A program made the translations under genes and the position numbers. This document shows, in pieces, positions 1-8,992 of a stretch of DNA of 64,000 nucleotides; within the stretch, counting starts at the first letter, position 1; the number at the start of each line of letters is the position of its first letter. Below the pieces are notes generated by a model. That model ran no database searches. It was not told the DNA's origin and saw nothing but the letters and a program-made list of their open reading frames with translations. The stretch is from Clostridium pasteurianum DSM 525 = ATCC 6013 (GTDB taxonomy: Bacteria > Bacillota > Clostridia > Clostridiales > Clostridiaceae), in assembly GCF_000807255.1 (NCBI RefSeq), contig NZ_CP009268.1, positions 1,270,384-1,334,383 of the forward strand. Reading direction: 5' to 3'.

Positions 1-2
1 GT

Positions 3-668
3 GAACCCATTTTGGGTTTTGCCAGTGCTGAAGATCCTTTGTATAGTCAATTAAGTCAAATTATAGGTAATAAGCAGCTGCATCCAAAAGATATAATGGC
101 TGATGCAAAAACAATAATTGTATACTTTATTCCATTTTCTCTGGAAATTATTAAAAAGATTCAAGGGCAGAAAAATATAGTTCAGGAGTGGTCAGATAAT
201 TATACAAGTACAAATATACTACTTGGCAGAATCAGTGATATATTAAAAAATGAATTGACCAACAGAGGAATTTCCGTTGCCACAGAACCTCCTACTAATA
301 ACTATGACCCTATACAATTAAATGCCAAATGGGCACATAAGTCTTCTGCAGTTATTGCTGGAATTGGAACTTTTGGATTGAATAGACTTTTAATAACCAA
401 GAGTGGTACAGCAGGACGCTTAAACAGCTTAATAATAAATGAGGAGATTGAGCCAACTAAGCGAGATGATAAAAGTTCTTATTGTCTTTATTATAAAACG
501 GGAAAATGTAAGGTATGTGTTGAGAAATGTCCCTCCGGAGCCTTATCTACAGATGGTTTTGATAGATTTCGATGTAATGCCTATTTAGATGGAAAGAACA
601 TCCATGATTTACAGCAGGGATGCGGCATGTGTAGCTCCGGACCTTGTGCAGCAAAAGGATTCATATAG
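3..668 (+). CDS. Epoxyqueuosine reductase-like 4Fe-4S protein, 5'-truncated by the window edge
   Basis: The reading frame is open to the first bases of the window, so the true start lies upstream; the TTG at 12 is only the first start-like codon. About 220 C-terminal residues are visible. A central Gly-rich segment (AGIGTFGLNRLL) is followed by a ferredoxin-like cluster motif, CKVCVEKCPSGAL, and a last Cys group, CGMCSSGPC. This arrangement is typical of short QueG-like iron-sulfur proteins found in anaerobes, which lack the C-terminal HEAT repeats of true QueG. The substrate is therefore uncertain, and tRNA modification should not be assumed. It ends 33 bp before the next gene on the same strand. 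Confidence 0.7.
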   Translation, partial: EPILGFASAEDPLYSQLSQIIGNKQLHPKDIMADAKTIIVYFIPFSLEIIKKIQGQKNIVQEWSDNYTSTNILLGRISDILKNELTNRGISVATEPPTNNYDPIQLNAKWAHKSSAVIAGIGTFGLNRLLITKSGTAGRLNSLIINEEIEPTKRDDKSSYCLYYKTGKCKVCVEKCPSGALSTDGFDRFRCNAYLDGKNIHDLQQGCGMCSSGPCAAKGFI

Positions 669-701
669 AAATAATTATATATAAGGATTGGAGGAATTTC
701 T

Positions 702-1475
702 TTGAGCACTTATACAGATAGGGAACATGAAAAGGAACTGAAAGAGACCTTATATTGGATGAGTAAGGAGCCTATTACAAAGGAAGAAAAGTATTATTAT
801 GGAGAATATCAATATAATCTAAAGGATTATATTGAAGCTGTAGTATGGTATAAAAAATCTGCAGAAGAGTTTTATATTCCTGCTATGTATAAACTAGCCT
901 ATTGTATGAGAAATAATTTGGGAATTTATTCTGATTATGAGATTGAAAATGAGCTTTTTAAAAAAGTAATAAATGAAGATAAGAAGCATGTACAGACAGA
1001 AAGTATTTACAGGCTTGGTATGTGCTATAACTATGGTTATGGTGTGGAATCAGATCACAAAAAAGCAGTTTCATATTTTAGAAAGATTGAAAATGAAAGT
1101 GCAGCTGCCATGTACGAGTTAGGTCTTATATATAGAGATGGAAAAGTTGGCTATGCAGTAAATAAAGAGAAGGCAAGGCAATATCTTCGTAAGGCTTATG
1201 ATGGTTTTTACGAAGATGCTATTTTTGCTTTATTTTATATGTTTAAAGGTGAATTTTCTCATTTTCCATATATAAGAGAAATTAAGGAAGCCTATAGTTT
1301 TAAACTTGGACAGTTGATGAGAGTAGCTGAACTTAACCCCTGCAGGGAATATATCCTTCGCTTGGCGGATTTTTATTACAGGGGATATCCAGGAGATACT
1401 GGAGAAAAATTGGAGAGATTTCGCAGTAAAGCACAAAAATATTATAAGAAGGTAGGGATAAGTAATGTTAAATAG
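702..1475 (+). CDS. Sel1-like (TPR-type) repeat protein
   Basis: This 257-residue protein starts at a TTG preceded by a good GGAGG. It contains several Sel1-type helical repeats, for example around YNLKDYIEAVVWYKKSAEEF, YRLGMCYNYGYGVESDHKKA and YELGLIYRDGKVGYAVNKEK. These carry the usual A/G-x-Y-x-L-G and KA-x-x-Y/W-x-x-K-A signatures. Such repeats form superhelical scaffolds for protein-protein contacts. I see no signal peptide or membrane segment, so it is probably cytosolic. Its 3' end overlaps the aminotransferase start by 11 bp, implying translational coupling, but the sequence does not tell the partner. The specific role is unknown. Confidence 0.7.
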   Translation: MSTYTDREHEKELKETLYWMSKEPITKEEKYYYGEYQYNLKDYIEAVVWYKKSAEEFYIPAMYKLAYCMRNNLGIYSDYEIENELFKKVINEDKKHVQTESIYRLGMCYNYGYGVESDHKKAVSYFRKIENESAAAMYELGLIYRDGKVGYAVNKEKARQYLRKAYDGFYEDAIFALFYMFKGEFSHFPYIREIKEAYSFKLGQLMRVAELNPCREYILRLADFYYRGYPGDTGEKLERFRSKAQKYYKKVGISNVK

Positions 1476-2838
1476 AGAATTACCAAAAATAATAACTGAA
1501 AATTTACCAGGGCCTAAAGGAGAAGAGATAATAGAGAGACGTGGAATTGCTACACCAGATGCTATTCATTGTGGCTATCCTTGTGTAATGAATAAAGCAC
1601 AGGGGGCAATTATAGAAGATGTAGATGGCAACAAATTCCTTGATTGGATAGGTGGAGTTGGTGTGTTAAATGTAGGACATGCTCATCCAGAAGTGGTGGA
1701 AGCAATTCAGAAGCAAAGTGAAAAGTATCTTCATGGTATGTTTAATGTAGTAACTCATGAAGGCTATGTTAAACTTGCAGAAAAAATGAATGAAATTGTG
1801 CCGATAAAGGGTAAAGAGAAGAAGACAATGTTTGTAAATAGCGGCGCAGAGGCAGATGAAAATGCAGTAAAAATAGCTAAAGCATACACAAAGAGACCAA
1901 ATATAATAGTTTTTTCTGGTGCTTTTCATGGTAGAACTATGCTGACTATGGCCATGACATCAAAAAAAGCTTATTCCTTTGGCATGGGACCATTTCCTGA
2001 TGGAGTATATCGTGCAGAATATCCTTACATGTATAGAAAACCAAGCGATATGAGTGATAGTGAAGCCATAGATTATTATATTTCAAAATTAAGAAGAGTG
2101 TTTGAAGAATCTTCACCAGCTGAATTTGTGGCAGCTGTTGTACTGGAACCTTTACAAGGGGAAGGTGGATTTATACCAGCACCTATTGAATGGGTAAAAG
2201 CAGTAAGAGAAATATGTGATGAAAAAGGCATATTATTAATAGCAGATGAAGTTCAGTCTGGCTTTGGTAGAACTGGGAAGATGTTTGCCTGCAATTATTG
2301 GGAAGAAGCAGGATTTTTACCTGACATTATAACTTCTGCAAAATCTATTGCTGGAGGAATGCCTTTAAGTGCAGTTACAGCTAGAAGTGAAATATTTGAT
2401 GCTGTTCCAAGGGGTGTAATTGGAGGAACTTTTGGAGGAAATGCAGTTTCCTGTGCTGCAGCCCTAAAGGTAATTGAAATTATAGAAAGGGATGGACTAT
2501 GTGAACGTTCCAGAATAATAGGTGAAAAATGCAGAGAAGTTTTCAATAAATGGGTAGATAAGTACGAAGTTGTAGGTGATGTACGTGGTATGGGCGGAAT
2601 GATAGGCATCGAATTTGTAAAGGATAAAGAATCTAAAGCACCTAATACAGAACTTGTTTCAAATTTGATACAAGATACTGCAAGGCATGGCCTTTTAATT
2701 GAAAATGCAGGGACTTATGGAAATGTTGTACGATTTTTAGCACCTCTTGTGATGACTGATGAACAGCTTCGGGCAGGGCTTGAAATTCTAGAACAAAGTA
2801 TATGCAGATGTGTAATAAAAGATGAAAATTATCTATAA
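1465..2838 (+). CDS. Class III PLP-dependent aminotransferase (4-aminobutyrate/acetylornithine type)
   Basis: This 457-residue fold-type I aminotransferase should transfer an amino group from an omega-amino acid, or a related amine, to a keto acid using PLP. Visible landmarks are the cofactor loop FVNSGAEADENAVKIA, the aromatic contact FSGAFHGRT, the PLP-binding Asp in LLIADEVQSGFGRTG (about D261) and the Schiff-base Lys in TSAKSIAGGMPLSAV (about K293). GGTFGGNAVSCAAALKVI is also typical of the GabT group. It overlaps the Sel1 gene by 11 bp and is followed after 14 bp by a 3-hydroxyacyl-CoA dehydrogenase. The pair could degrade an amino acid through a CoA intermediate. Substrate is not determinable; GABA, beta-alanine and 5-aminovalerate are all possible. 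Confidence 0.85.
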   Translation: MLNRELPKIITENLPGPKGEEIIERRGIATPDAIHCGYPCVMNKAQGAIIEDVDGNKFLDWIGGVGVLNVGHAHPEVVEAIQKQSEKYLHGMFNVVTHEGYVKLAEKMNEIVPIKGKEKKTMFVNSGAEADENAVKIAKAYTKRPNIIVFSGAFHGRTMLTMAMTSKKAYSFGMGPFPDGVYRAEYPYMYRKPSDMSDSEAIDYYISKLRRVFEESSPAEFVAAVVLEPLQGEGGFIPAPIEWVKAVREICDEKGILLIADEVQSGFGRTGKMFACNYWEEAGFLPDIITSAKSIAGGMPLSAVTARSEIFDAVPRGVIGGTFGGNAVSCAAALKVIEIIERDGLCERSRIIGEKCREVFNKWVDKYEVVGDVRGMGGMIGIEFVKDKESKAPNTELVSNLIQDTARHGLLIENAGTYGNVVRFLAPLVMTDEQLRAGLEILEQSICRCVIKDENYL

Positions 2839-2852
2839 AAAGAGGTGATAGT

Positions 2853-3788
2853 GTGAAAGAAAAGACATTTAAAAAAATTGTTATAGCAGGTGCGGGACTT
2901 ATGGGTGCTTCCATAGCACAAATATTTCCACAATATGGATATGAAACCACCATATATAGTAATAGAGAACAGGATTTTCAAAGGGCAAAAGAGATTATAG
3001 CTAACTGCCAAAATACACTGATTGAAAACAATATTATAGCTGATAAACTTTCACAGGAAGTTCAGAAAAGCATAATTTATACTACTGACTTAGAAACTGC
3101 TTTTAAAGAGGCTGATTTAATAATTGAAGCAATACCAGAGGTATTTGAAATCAAAGTTGATTTCTTTAGAAAAATTTCAGATATAATACCTGAAGATTCT
3201 ATAGTTGCCACTAATACTTCAGCAATTTCTATTAATGATCTAGCAGAAAACATATCTAATCCTCAGAGATTTTGTGGAACCCATTGGTTAAATCCACCTC
3301 ATATTATACCTTTAGTGGAGATTGTAAAGAGCAATAACACCGCTGAATTGGTAGTTGATTCACTGTTAACTCTAATGAAAAGCATCAATAAAAAACCCGT
3401 TGTGCTTAAAAAGGATATAAAAGGATTTTTATCTAATAGATTACAGTTTGCACTACTAAGAGAGGCAGCCTATCTTGTAGAAAATGATGTAGCTACTCCA
3501 GAAGATATAGATAATACTTTGAAATATGGTAATGGAATAAGATATGCTTGTTCTGGTCCCTTTAAAATTGTGGATTTAGGCGGAATTGAAGTATTCAATA
3601 ATGTAGCTAAGTATCTGTTTCCAGTCTTAAGTAAAGAAACAGAAGTATGTAAATTATTAAATGAAATGGCTGAAAAAGATTACAATGGAATATCCAATGG
3701 ACAGGGTTTTTACCAATATACAGAAGAAAGTGCATTGAAAGAAGAGGAACAAAGAGACAAAAAAATGATTAAAATCCTTGAATTTTAG
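2853..3788 (+). CDS. 3-hydroxyacyl-CoA dehydrogenase family protein
   Basis: A 311-residue NAD-dependent dehydrogenase beginning at a GTG behind AGAGGTG. The N-terminal Rossmann motif is IAGAGLMGASIAQIFPQYGY. The family signature appears as TNTSAISINDLAENISNPQRFCGTHWLNPP, with the catalytic His in GTHW. The C-terminal helical domain contains KDIKGFLSNRLQFALLREAA. Family members oxidise L-3-hydroxyacyl-CoA or related hydroxy acids. It is cytosolic and lies in one operon with the aminotransferase. A perfect 16-bp-arm hairpin follows at 3852. The usual butyrate-pathway enzyme (Hbd) is normally in a crotonase/acyl-CoA dehydrogenase cluster, so this copy probably serves a different substrate. Confidence 0.85.
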   Translation: MKEKTFKKIVIAGAGLMGASIAQIFPQYGYETTIYSNREQDFQRAKEIIANCQNTLIENNIIADKLSQEVQKSIIYTTDLETAFKEADLIIEAIPEVFEIKVDFFRKISDIIPEDSIVATNTSAISINDLAENISNPQRFCGTHWLNPPHIIPLVEIVKSNNTAELVVDSLLTLMKSINKKPVVLKKDIKGFLSNRLQFALLREAAYLVENDVATPEDIDNTLKYGNGIRYACSGPFKIVDLGGIEVFNNVAKYLFPVLSKETEVCKLLNEMAEKDYNGISNGQGFYQYTEESALKEEEQRDKKMIKILEF

Positions 3789-3851
3789 GCAGTATATTTG
3801 AAAATTGATTAAATTTCTTATACTTTTTAATAAAGCAAACAATTAAAAATT

Positions 3852-3897
3852 ATAATTGAGGAAATTATAATTGTGTAATTTCCTCAATTATTTATTT
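3852..3897 (+). terminator. Strong hairpin terminator (16-bp perfect arms)
   Basis: Left arm 3852-3867 pairs perfectly with right arm 3876-3891 around an 8-base loop, and is followed by a T-rich stretch. It closes the aminotransferase/dehydrogenase operon. The hairpin sequence (core AATTGAGGAAATT) recurs in degenerate form at 4829-4864, on the other side of the transporter gene. Confidence 0.8.
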
Positions 3898-3909
3898 AAG
3901 GAGAAAAGA

Positions 3910-4806
3910 ATGAAAAAACAGGTAGTTAAAGCTAATTTATTACTTTTACTTGCAGCAGCTATATGGGGATTTGCCTTTGTAGCTCAGAGGGTAGGAATGA
4001 AATATATAGGAGCCTTTACCTTTAATGCTGTGAGATTTGCATTAGGAAGCATTTCACTTATTCCGCTAATACTTTTTTATAATAACAAAAATACTTTAAA
4101 GAATAAAAAAGGGGATTTAAAGCATGTCTTTACAGCAGGTGTTTTAGCAGGAATTCTTCTTTTTATAGCTGCATCACTGCAGCAAGTAGGACTTTTAGGT
4201 ACTACTGCTGGAAAGGCAGCTTTTGTAACAGGTTTATATATAGTGTTTGTACCTATTATGGGGATTTTTTTAAAACAATACATAGGTATTAATTCGTGGG
4301 CTGGAGCCATCATTGCCATTATGGGATTATATTTCTTGTGTGTAACGGAAAAATTGTCAATATCCTATAGTGATTTTCTTGAACTATTATGTGCCTTTTT
4401 CTTTGCAATTCATATTTTAGTAATAGATTACCTTTCTCAAAGGGTTGATACATTAAAACTAGCTTTTTTTCAATTTTCAACCTGCTCAATTCTAAGCTTA
4501 ATAACAGCAATATCCTTTGAAAATATAACAATAAACGGAATTTTACAAGCATCAATACCTATTATATATGGTGGTATTTGTTCTGTTGGTATTGCTTATA
4601 CACTGCAAATTGTGGCACAAAAGCATGCGGAACCATCACATGCAGCTATAATTCTCAGTATGGAAGCATTTTTTGGGACCATTGGAGGATTTATAATTTT
4701 AAAGGAACATTTAGGTGTTAAAGGTATTTTAGGTTGTGCATTAATGCTTATTGGAATGCTTTTATCTCAAGCTAAAATTTCAAAAAATGATGATGTAGCT
4801 GTTTGA
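3910..4806 (+). CDS. DMT superfamily (EamA) transporter
   Basis: The ATG at 3910 follows AAGGAG. An earlier in-frame start lies inside the upstream terminator and is unlikely. The roughly 298-residue protein has ten hydrophobic segments arranged as two EamA halves, each opening with the typical motif (AAAIWGFAFVAQRVGMKYIG in the first; a second IHILVIDYLSQRVD region later). DMT permeases usually export amino acids or other metabolites across the cytoplasmic membrane. The gene stands alone between two related hairpins, so it is probably monocistronic. Substrate is unknown. Confidence 0.8.
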   Translation: MKKQVVKANLLLLLAAAIWGFAFVAQRVGMKYIGAFTFNAVRFALGSISLIPLILFYNNKNTLKNKKGDLKHVFTAGVLAGILLFIAASLQQVGLLGTTAGKAAFVTGLYIVFVPIMGIFLKQYIGINSWAGAIIAIMGLYFLCVTEKLSISYSDFLELLCAFFFAIHILVIDYLSQRVDTLKLAFFQFSTCSILSLITAISFENITINGILQASIPIIYGGICSVGIAYTLQIVAQKHAEPSHAAIILSMEAFFGTIGGFIILKEHLGVKGILGCALMLIGMLLSQAKISKNDDVAV

Positions 4807-4828
4807 CAAGATCAAAAGTGCATAACGA

Positions 4829-4864
4829 AATTGAGGAAATTTTAATTGTATAATTTTCTAAATT
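4829..4864 (+). terminator. Imperfect hairpin, degenerate copy of the 3852 terminator
   Basis: AATTGAGGAAATT pairs with AATTTTCTAAATT, with one mismatch and one wobble, followed by an A/T-rich run. It lies just after the DMT gene stop and probably terminates it. The left arm is identical to that of the hairpin upstream of the same gene. Confidence 0.5.
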
Positions 4865-4907
4865 AAAAAAATTTAACTGATTTTTTTGATAAATTAAAAA
4901 AAACAGG

Positions 4908-4940
4908 TTGACTCTATAATAAGTATAGAGTTTATTATAT
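4908..4940 (+). promoter_or_regulatory. Promoter with perfect palindromic operator upstream of the sulfur/amino acid ABC operon
   Basis: A TTGACT -35-like box at 4908-4913 overlaps a perfect inverted repeat: ACTCTATA (4911-4918), a 5-base spacer, then TATAGAGT (4924-4931). TATTAT at 4933-4938 could be the -10. A dimeric repressor bound here would block RNA polymerase. The downstream genes suggest a cysteine/methionine-responsive regulator, but no regulator gene is adjacent. Confidence 0.5.
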
Positions 4941-5054
4941 AAACAAATTTAAAGACGTATTTATAAAATTTTAATAATAAATAAGCGCTTATTATTGACT
5001 ATTATTAAAAACTAATCAAAAAAAATATAAAATTGGAAAGCGAGTGTTAATGAA

Positions 5055-5861
5055 ATGAAAAGAAAACTATCTCTTTTTTCTATACTTTTAGTTATTATAC
5101 TGTTACTTTCATCCTGTGGAAAGAGTTCAGCTAGTGAAAGCAATACAAGCGAAAAGAAAAAACTTACTATACTAACTTATGCAAACTGGAATCCATTTGA
5201 ATACTTAGATAAAGGACAATTAGTTGGTTTTGATATTGATTTAATTAAAGCATTAGCAGATGAAGCAGGTTATAAATATGATATTAAAAATTCCGGATGG
5301 GATGCAATGTTTAATCAGATAAAAGGTAATAAAGCTGACTTGGGTATATCTGGAGTTACAATTACTGATGCAAGAAAACAAACTTATGATTTTTCAGTTC
5401 CATATTTTATATCAAGACAGAGTATTGTAGTTAAAAATACAAGCACTGTTAAGTCAGGAGCAGATTTAAAGGACAAAACTATAGCTGTTCAAAATGGATC
5501 AACTGGTCAAGAAGCTGTAGAAAAACTTATTGGAAAAGATAATCCTAATATTAAAAAATTGAAAAGCGGTTTATCCTATATGGAACTTATGCATGGTGAT
5601 GCTGATGCTGTAGTGGGTGATGATACAAGCAATAAGGAATTCCTTAAAAATAATTCAAATCAAGATTTGAAGATAATTCAAGATAAAGATTCATTTGCAC
5701 CTGAATACTTTGGTATTATTTATCCAAAAGGCAGTAAAATAAAAGCAGATTTTGATAAGGCATTAGATAAATTATATAGCAATGGAACTTACACTAAGAT
5801 ATATCAAAAATGGTTTAAGGTAGATCCAGACATTAATGAATTAAAAGCACAGGAAAAGTAA
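5055..5861 (+). CDS. Amino acid ABC transporter substrate-binding lipoprotein
   Basis: A 268-residue family 3 solute-binding protein. It opens with a lipoprotein signal (LLLSSCGKSS), so it should be anchored outside the membrane by a diacylglyceryl-Cys. The bacterial SBP_bac_3 core is clear: YANWNPFEYLDKGQLVGFDI, then DIKNSGWDAMFNQIKGNKAD and GVTITDARKQTYDFSVPYF. The last third has the second-lobe elements (AVQNGSTGQEAVEKLIG; DGDADAVVGDD-like region). It is the first gene of an operon with a permease, an ATPase and a PLP gamma-lyase-type enzyme. The gene order suggests methionine, cystine or a related sulfur amino acid as ligand, which is an inference. Confidence 0.88.
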   Translation: MKRKLSLFSILLVIILLLSSCGKSSASESNTSEKKKLTILTYANWNPFEYLDKGQLVGFDIDLIKALADEAGYKYDIKNSGWDAMFNQIKGNKADLGISGVTITDARKQTYDFSVPYFISRQSIVVKNTSTVKSGADLKDKTIAVQNGSTGQEAVEKLIGKDNPNIKKLKSGLSYMELMHGDADAVVGDDTSNKEFLKNNSNQDLKIIQDKDSFAPEYFGIIYPKGSKIKADFDKALDKLYSNGTYTKIYQKWFKVDPDINELKAQEK

Positions 5862-5939
5862 TATTAAAAGGCATGTGCAATGAAAAAAGACCTAAAATTT
5901 ATCATTATATAAAATTCAGGTCTAAAGGAGGAATCTTCA

Positions 5940-6596
5940 TTGGATTTTCGATTTGATATCATAAAAGAATACGCTAACTTCTTTCTAACGGGAACTTTGC
6001 TGACAATTGGTCTATCAATCGCAGGAGTTTTCTTTGGTACAATAATAGGTTTAATAATGGGTCTTGGCAAGATGATAAGAAATAAGTGGGTGGCTCTTCC
6101 TTTTGCCTGTTATGTAGGCTTCTTTAGGGGAACACCGTTATTGGTACAACTTTTAGTTATTCACTTTGGTGTTATTCCAGCAATACTGGGTGAGGCAAAT
6201 GGAATCGTTGCAGCTATAGTGGCACTGTCATTAAATGCAGGTGCATATATAGGGGAAACTTTTAGAGCTGGTATACAATCAATAAATAAAGGCCAGATGG
6301 AGGCTGCAAGATCCCTTGGAATGACTCACGTTCAGGCTATGAGACATGTAATTCTTCCTCAGGCCATTAAGAGAATATTACCTCCCCTTGGTAATGAATT
6401 TATAAGTCTTATAAAGGATTCTTCACTGGCATCCACTATTGCTACTCCAGAACTTATGTATTGGGCTCAAGCCATGAATGCACAGTATTATCGTGTTTGG
6501 GAGCCGTATTTAACCTCGGCGCTTATTTATCTTATACTTACTGTTTCTATGGGACATATTTTAGGCTGCCTTGAAAGGAGGATGTACAAAAAATGA
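5940..6596 (+). CDS. Amino acid ABC transporter permease (HisM/GlnP type)
   Basis: The TTG start at 5940 follows GGAGG, with 218 residues. The protein shows the BPD_transp_1 architecture: a first membrane helix ([20 protein letters not shown]), the HisM signature [17 protein letters not shown], and the EAA loop [20 protein letters not shown]. This loop contacts the ATPase. The last codons overlap the ATPase gene by 4 bp, so the two are coupled. It forms the membrane channel of the importer with the lipoprotein encoded upstream. Confidence 0.9.
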   Translation: MDFRFDIIKEYANFFLTGTLLTIGLSIAGVFFGTIIGLIMGLGKMIRNKWVALPFACYVGFFRGTPLLVQLLVIHFGVIPAILGEANGIVAAIVALSLNAGAYIGETFRAGIQSINKGQMEAARSLGMTHVQAMRHVILPQAIKRILPPLGNEFISLIKDSSLASTIATPELMYWAQAMNAQYYRVWEPYLTSALIYLILTVSMGHILGCLERRMYKK

Positions 6597-7315
6597 TTAG
6601 AGTTGAGCATCTGAAAAAATCCTTTGGAGATAATCATATTTTAAGGGATATTAACGTTAAGATAAATCAGAAGGAAGTAGTAGTTGTTATTGGACCTTCA
6701 GGAGCTGGAAAATCTACATTTTTGAGATGTATTAATCTTTTGGAAACTATAACAGATGGTAATATATACATTGAAAATGTTGATATTACGGATAAGAAGA
6801 CAAACATTAATAAAATAAGGGAAGAAGTTGGAATGGTGTTTCAGCAGTTTAATTTATTTCCTCATTTAACTGTAATTGAAAATATTATGCTGTCACCTGT
6901 AAAAGTGAAAAAAATTTCGAGGGAAAAGGCCTATGATAAGTCAATTGAACTACTAAAAAAGGTAGGACTTGAGGAAAAAGCAAAGGCATATCCTGATTCC
7001 CTATCAGGAGGACAAAAACAGAGAATAGCTATAGCAAGGGCTCTTGCTATGGAACCTAAGATAATGCTTTTTGATGAACCTACTTCAGCATTAGATCCAG
7101 AGATGGTTGGTGAAGTGCTGGATGTTATGAAACAGCTGGCTAAAGATGGAATGACTATGGTTGTTGTTACCCATGAAATGGGATTTGCAAGAGAAGTGGG
7201 AGATAAGATTTTATTTATGGATGGTGGATATATAGTTGAAGAAAGTTCACCAGATGAGTTATTCAATAATCCTAAAATGGACAGAACAAAAGAATTTTTG
7301 AGTAAAGTATTGTAG
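6593..7315 (+). CDS. Amino acid ABC transporter ATP-binding protein (GlnQ type)
   Basis: This 240-residue polar amino acid transporter ATPase carries all core motifs: Walker [11 protein letters not shown]-loop [12 protein letters not shown], signature LSGGQKQR, Walker [15 protein letters not shown] and the switch His in [10 protein letters not shown]. The FLRCINLLE and [12 protein letters not shown] segments are typical of the GlnQ/HisP subgroup. It overlaps the permease by 4 bp. It energises import of the amino acid captured by the upstream lipoprotein. Confidence 0.93.
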   Translation: MIRVEHLKKSFGDNHILRDINVKINQKEVVVVIGPSGAGKSTFLRCINLLETITDGNIYIENVDITDKKTNINKIREEVGMVFQQFNLFPHLTVIENIMLSPVKVKKISREKAYDKSIELLKKVGLEEKAKAYPDSLSGGQKQRIAIARALAMEPKIMLFDEPTSALDPEMVGEVLDVMKQLAKDGMTMVVVTHEMGFAREVGDKILFMDGGYIVEESSPDELFNNPKMDRTKEFLSKVL

Positions 7316-7451
7316 TTTTTAATATTAATAAATTAGAGAAGTTACTTAGATAGTTTAAATAGCTAATATTATATTGAAGATGTATAGTCAAAAGGACATA
7401 TATCCATATATTTATATAGAGTTTAAGTATAGCTTTGAAGGGAGATATTAC

Positions 7452-8648
7452 ATGTTTAAAGAAAGCGAAAAGGAATTTTCATTTGAGACAGAATTATTAA
7501 AACAGGGAGCATATATTCGTGAACTTGCCGCTAATCCTGAAACTGCCCCAATTTATTTGACAACCGCATTTAATGTAGAAGATCTTGATGATTTGCAGGC
7601 AAGATATGATGTAAAAGGATTTTGCTACAATAGAAATAGAAATCCAAATAGAAGTACATTAATTGAGCTAATGACTTATCTTGAAAAGGGAGAAAATTCT
7701 ATTATATGCAGTTCAGGTATGGCAGCTATATCTACAGCAGTTTTATCAATAGTAAAGCAGGGAGATCATATTCTTTCAGATCAGACCCTTTATGGGGAAA
7801 CTATTGATATATTCAGTAAGGTGCTTTCTGGATATGGAGTTGACGTTACTTATGTAGATTTTACGGACTTGGATCAGGTAAAAGCTGCGGTAAAAGAAAA
7901 TACAAAAATATTGTATACGGAAACAGTATCCAATCCAATGATTACAGTAGTGGATATTGATGCTGTAGCAGATATTGCTCATGCCAATGATGCTGTATTA
8001 ATAGTTGATAATACATTTATGACACCAGTGGCATTCAGGCCAATAGAGCATGGAGCAGATCTTACTGTTAATAGTTTAACCAAATTTGCAAATGGTCATA
8101 GTGATGCTGTATGCGGTGCTCTTACTGGGAGAGCAGATTTAATTCAAAAGGCATATAATCTTCAAGTGCTGCTTGGAACTTCAGCAGATGCCTTTACTTC
8201 ATGGCTTGTACAAAGAGGAATGCGTACAATGTCCCTTCGTGTTGAAAAACAAATGTCCAATGCTGCAAAGCTTGCAAAGGCACTGGAAGAATCACCTTAT
8301 GTATTAAAAGTAAATCATCCAAGTCTTGAAAGTCATCCACAGCATGAATTGGCAAAGAATTTGTTTAAGGATACATACGGAGGTATGTTAAGCTTTGTAC
8401 TTCCAGATAACAAAGAAAAGATCAATAAATTTATGAGAAAATTGAACTTGGCCCATTATGCCATGACTTTAGGAGGATATCGTACTACCATTTCTCATCC
8501 TGTTATGTCCTCCCATTATGATATACCTGAAGAAGAGAGGCTTAAAATGGGCATAACTTATGGTCTTTTAAGAATATCTGTAGGAATTGAAAATGCTGAT
8601 GATTTAGTGGAGGATTTTCTGCAGGCATTAGAGGCTTTTGCTGAATAA
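7452..8648 (+). CDS. Trans-sulfuration family PLP enzyme (cystathionine/methionine gamma-lyase type)
   Basis: I take the ATG at 7452, which follows GAAGGGAG; an upstream in-frame ATG at 7380 lacks a ribosome site. The roughly 398-residue protein is a Cys/Met metabolism PLP enzyme. Landmarks are PIYLTTAFNVEDLDDLQ, YNRNRNPNRSTL, SSGMAAISTAVLSI, the DNTF(M)TP stretch and the PLP Lys in TVNSLTKFANGHSDAVCG. The C-terminal YRTTISHPVMSSHYDIPEEE is the usual family end. It may cleave methionine or cystathionine, releasing thiols, or act as a sulfhydrylase. It lies 136 bp after the ABC ATPase and is followed by a terminator, which suggests uptake and breakdown of a sulfur amino acid. The exact reaction cannot be read from sequence. 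Confidence 0.85.
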   Translation: MFKESEKEFSFETELLKQGAYIRELAANPETAPIYLTTAFNVEDLDDLQARYDVKGFCYNRNRNPNRSTLIELMTYLEKGENSIICSSGMAAISTAVLSIVKQGDHILSDQTLYGETIDIFSKVLSGYGVDVTYVDFTDLDQVKAAVKENTKILYTETVSNPMITVVDIDAVADIAHANDAVLIVDNTFMTPVAFRPIEHGADLTVNSLTKFANGHSDAVCGALTGRADLIQKAYNLQVLLGTSADAFTSWLVQRGMRTMSLRVEKQMSNAAKLAKALEESPYVLKVNHPSLESHPQHELAKNLFKDTYGGMLSFVLPDNKEKINKFMRKLNLAHYAMTLGGYRTTISHPVMSSHYDIPEEERLKMGITYGLLRISVGIENADDLVEDFLQALEAFAE

Positions 8649-8691
8649 AATAAAACTGTTAATTTGTAGAGTTTAATATATTCCAATATAT

Positions 8692-8737
8692 AAAACTGCT
8701 TTGCAATGCATATTTTGTGTTGTAAGGCAGTTTTTAT
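8692..8737 (+). terminator. Rho-independent terminator
   Basis: AAAACTGCTTTGCAA (8692-8706) pairs with TTGTAAGGCAGTTTT (8720-8734), with two G-T wobbles and a T-rich tail. It ends the sulfur amino acid operon. Confidence 0.8.
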
Positions 8738-8822
8738 TATTACAATAATTAATAAATGAGATTACTCTTAAAGTTGATTTACTATAGTAAATAATCTATA
8801 TAGAGAAATATATTGTACAGGT

Positions 8823-8945
8823 GTATACTTAAATTAAGATTTTATCTTATGACTATCAACCTTAATACTCCCTTCTACGCTGTGAAAGTGGGAGATAAAG
8901 GTTGCTATTAGGATAGAGAGTTGAAAGTATCGAAAATAAGTATAC
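8823..8945. repeat. Palindromic MITE-like element, 123 bp
   Basis: GTATACTTA (8823-8831) is exactly complementary to TAAGTATAC (8937-8945). A second nested stem pairs CAACCTT and CTCCC with GGGAG and AAGGTTG around an ACGCTGTGAAAGTG loop. That loop resembles the ACGCTGTGAAAGTG seen in the modular repeat at 46493-46786. There is no coding potential. The element sits just upstream of the ketopantoate reductase-like gene. The rest of the 8649-8992 gap holds only the terminator above. Confidence 0.5.
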
Positions 8946-8992
8946 TTACTACTCTATTTATGATGATTATATATAGAAGGAGTGAATAGGCT

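Noticed and set aside
4841-5054. SAM (S-box) or T-box riboswitch before the sulfur amino acid operon
   Set aside because: Neither the S-box core nor a T-box sequence is present; only a promoter and palindrome are visible.
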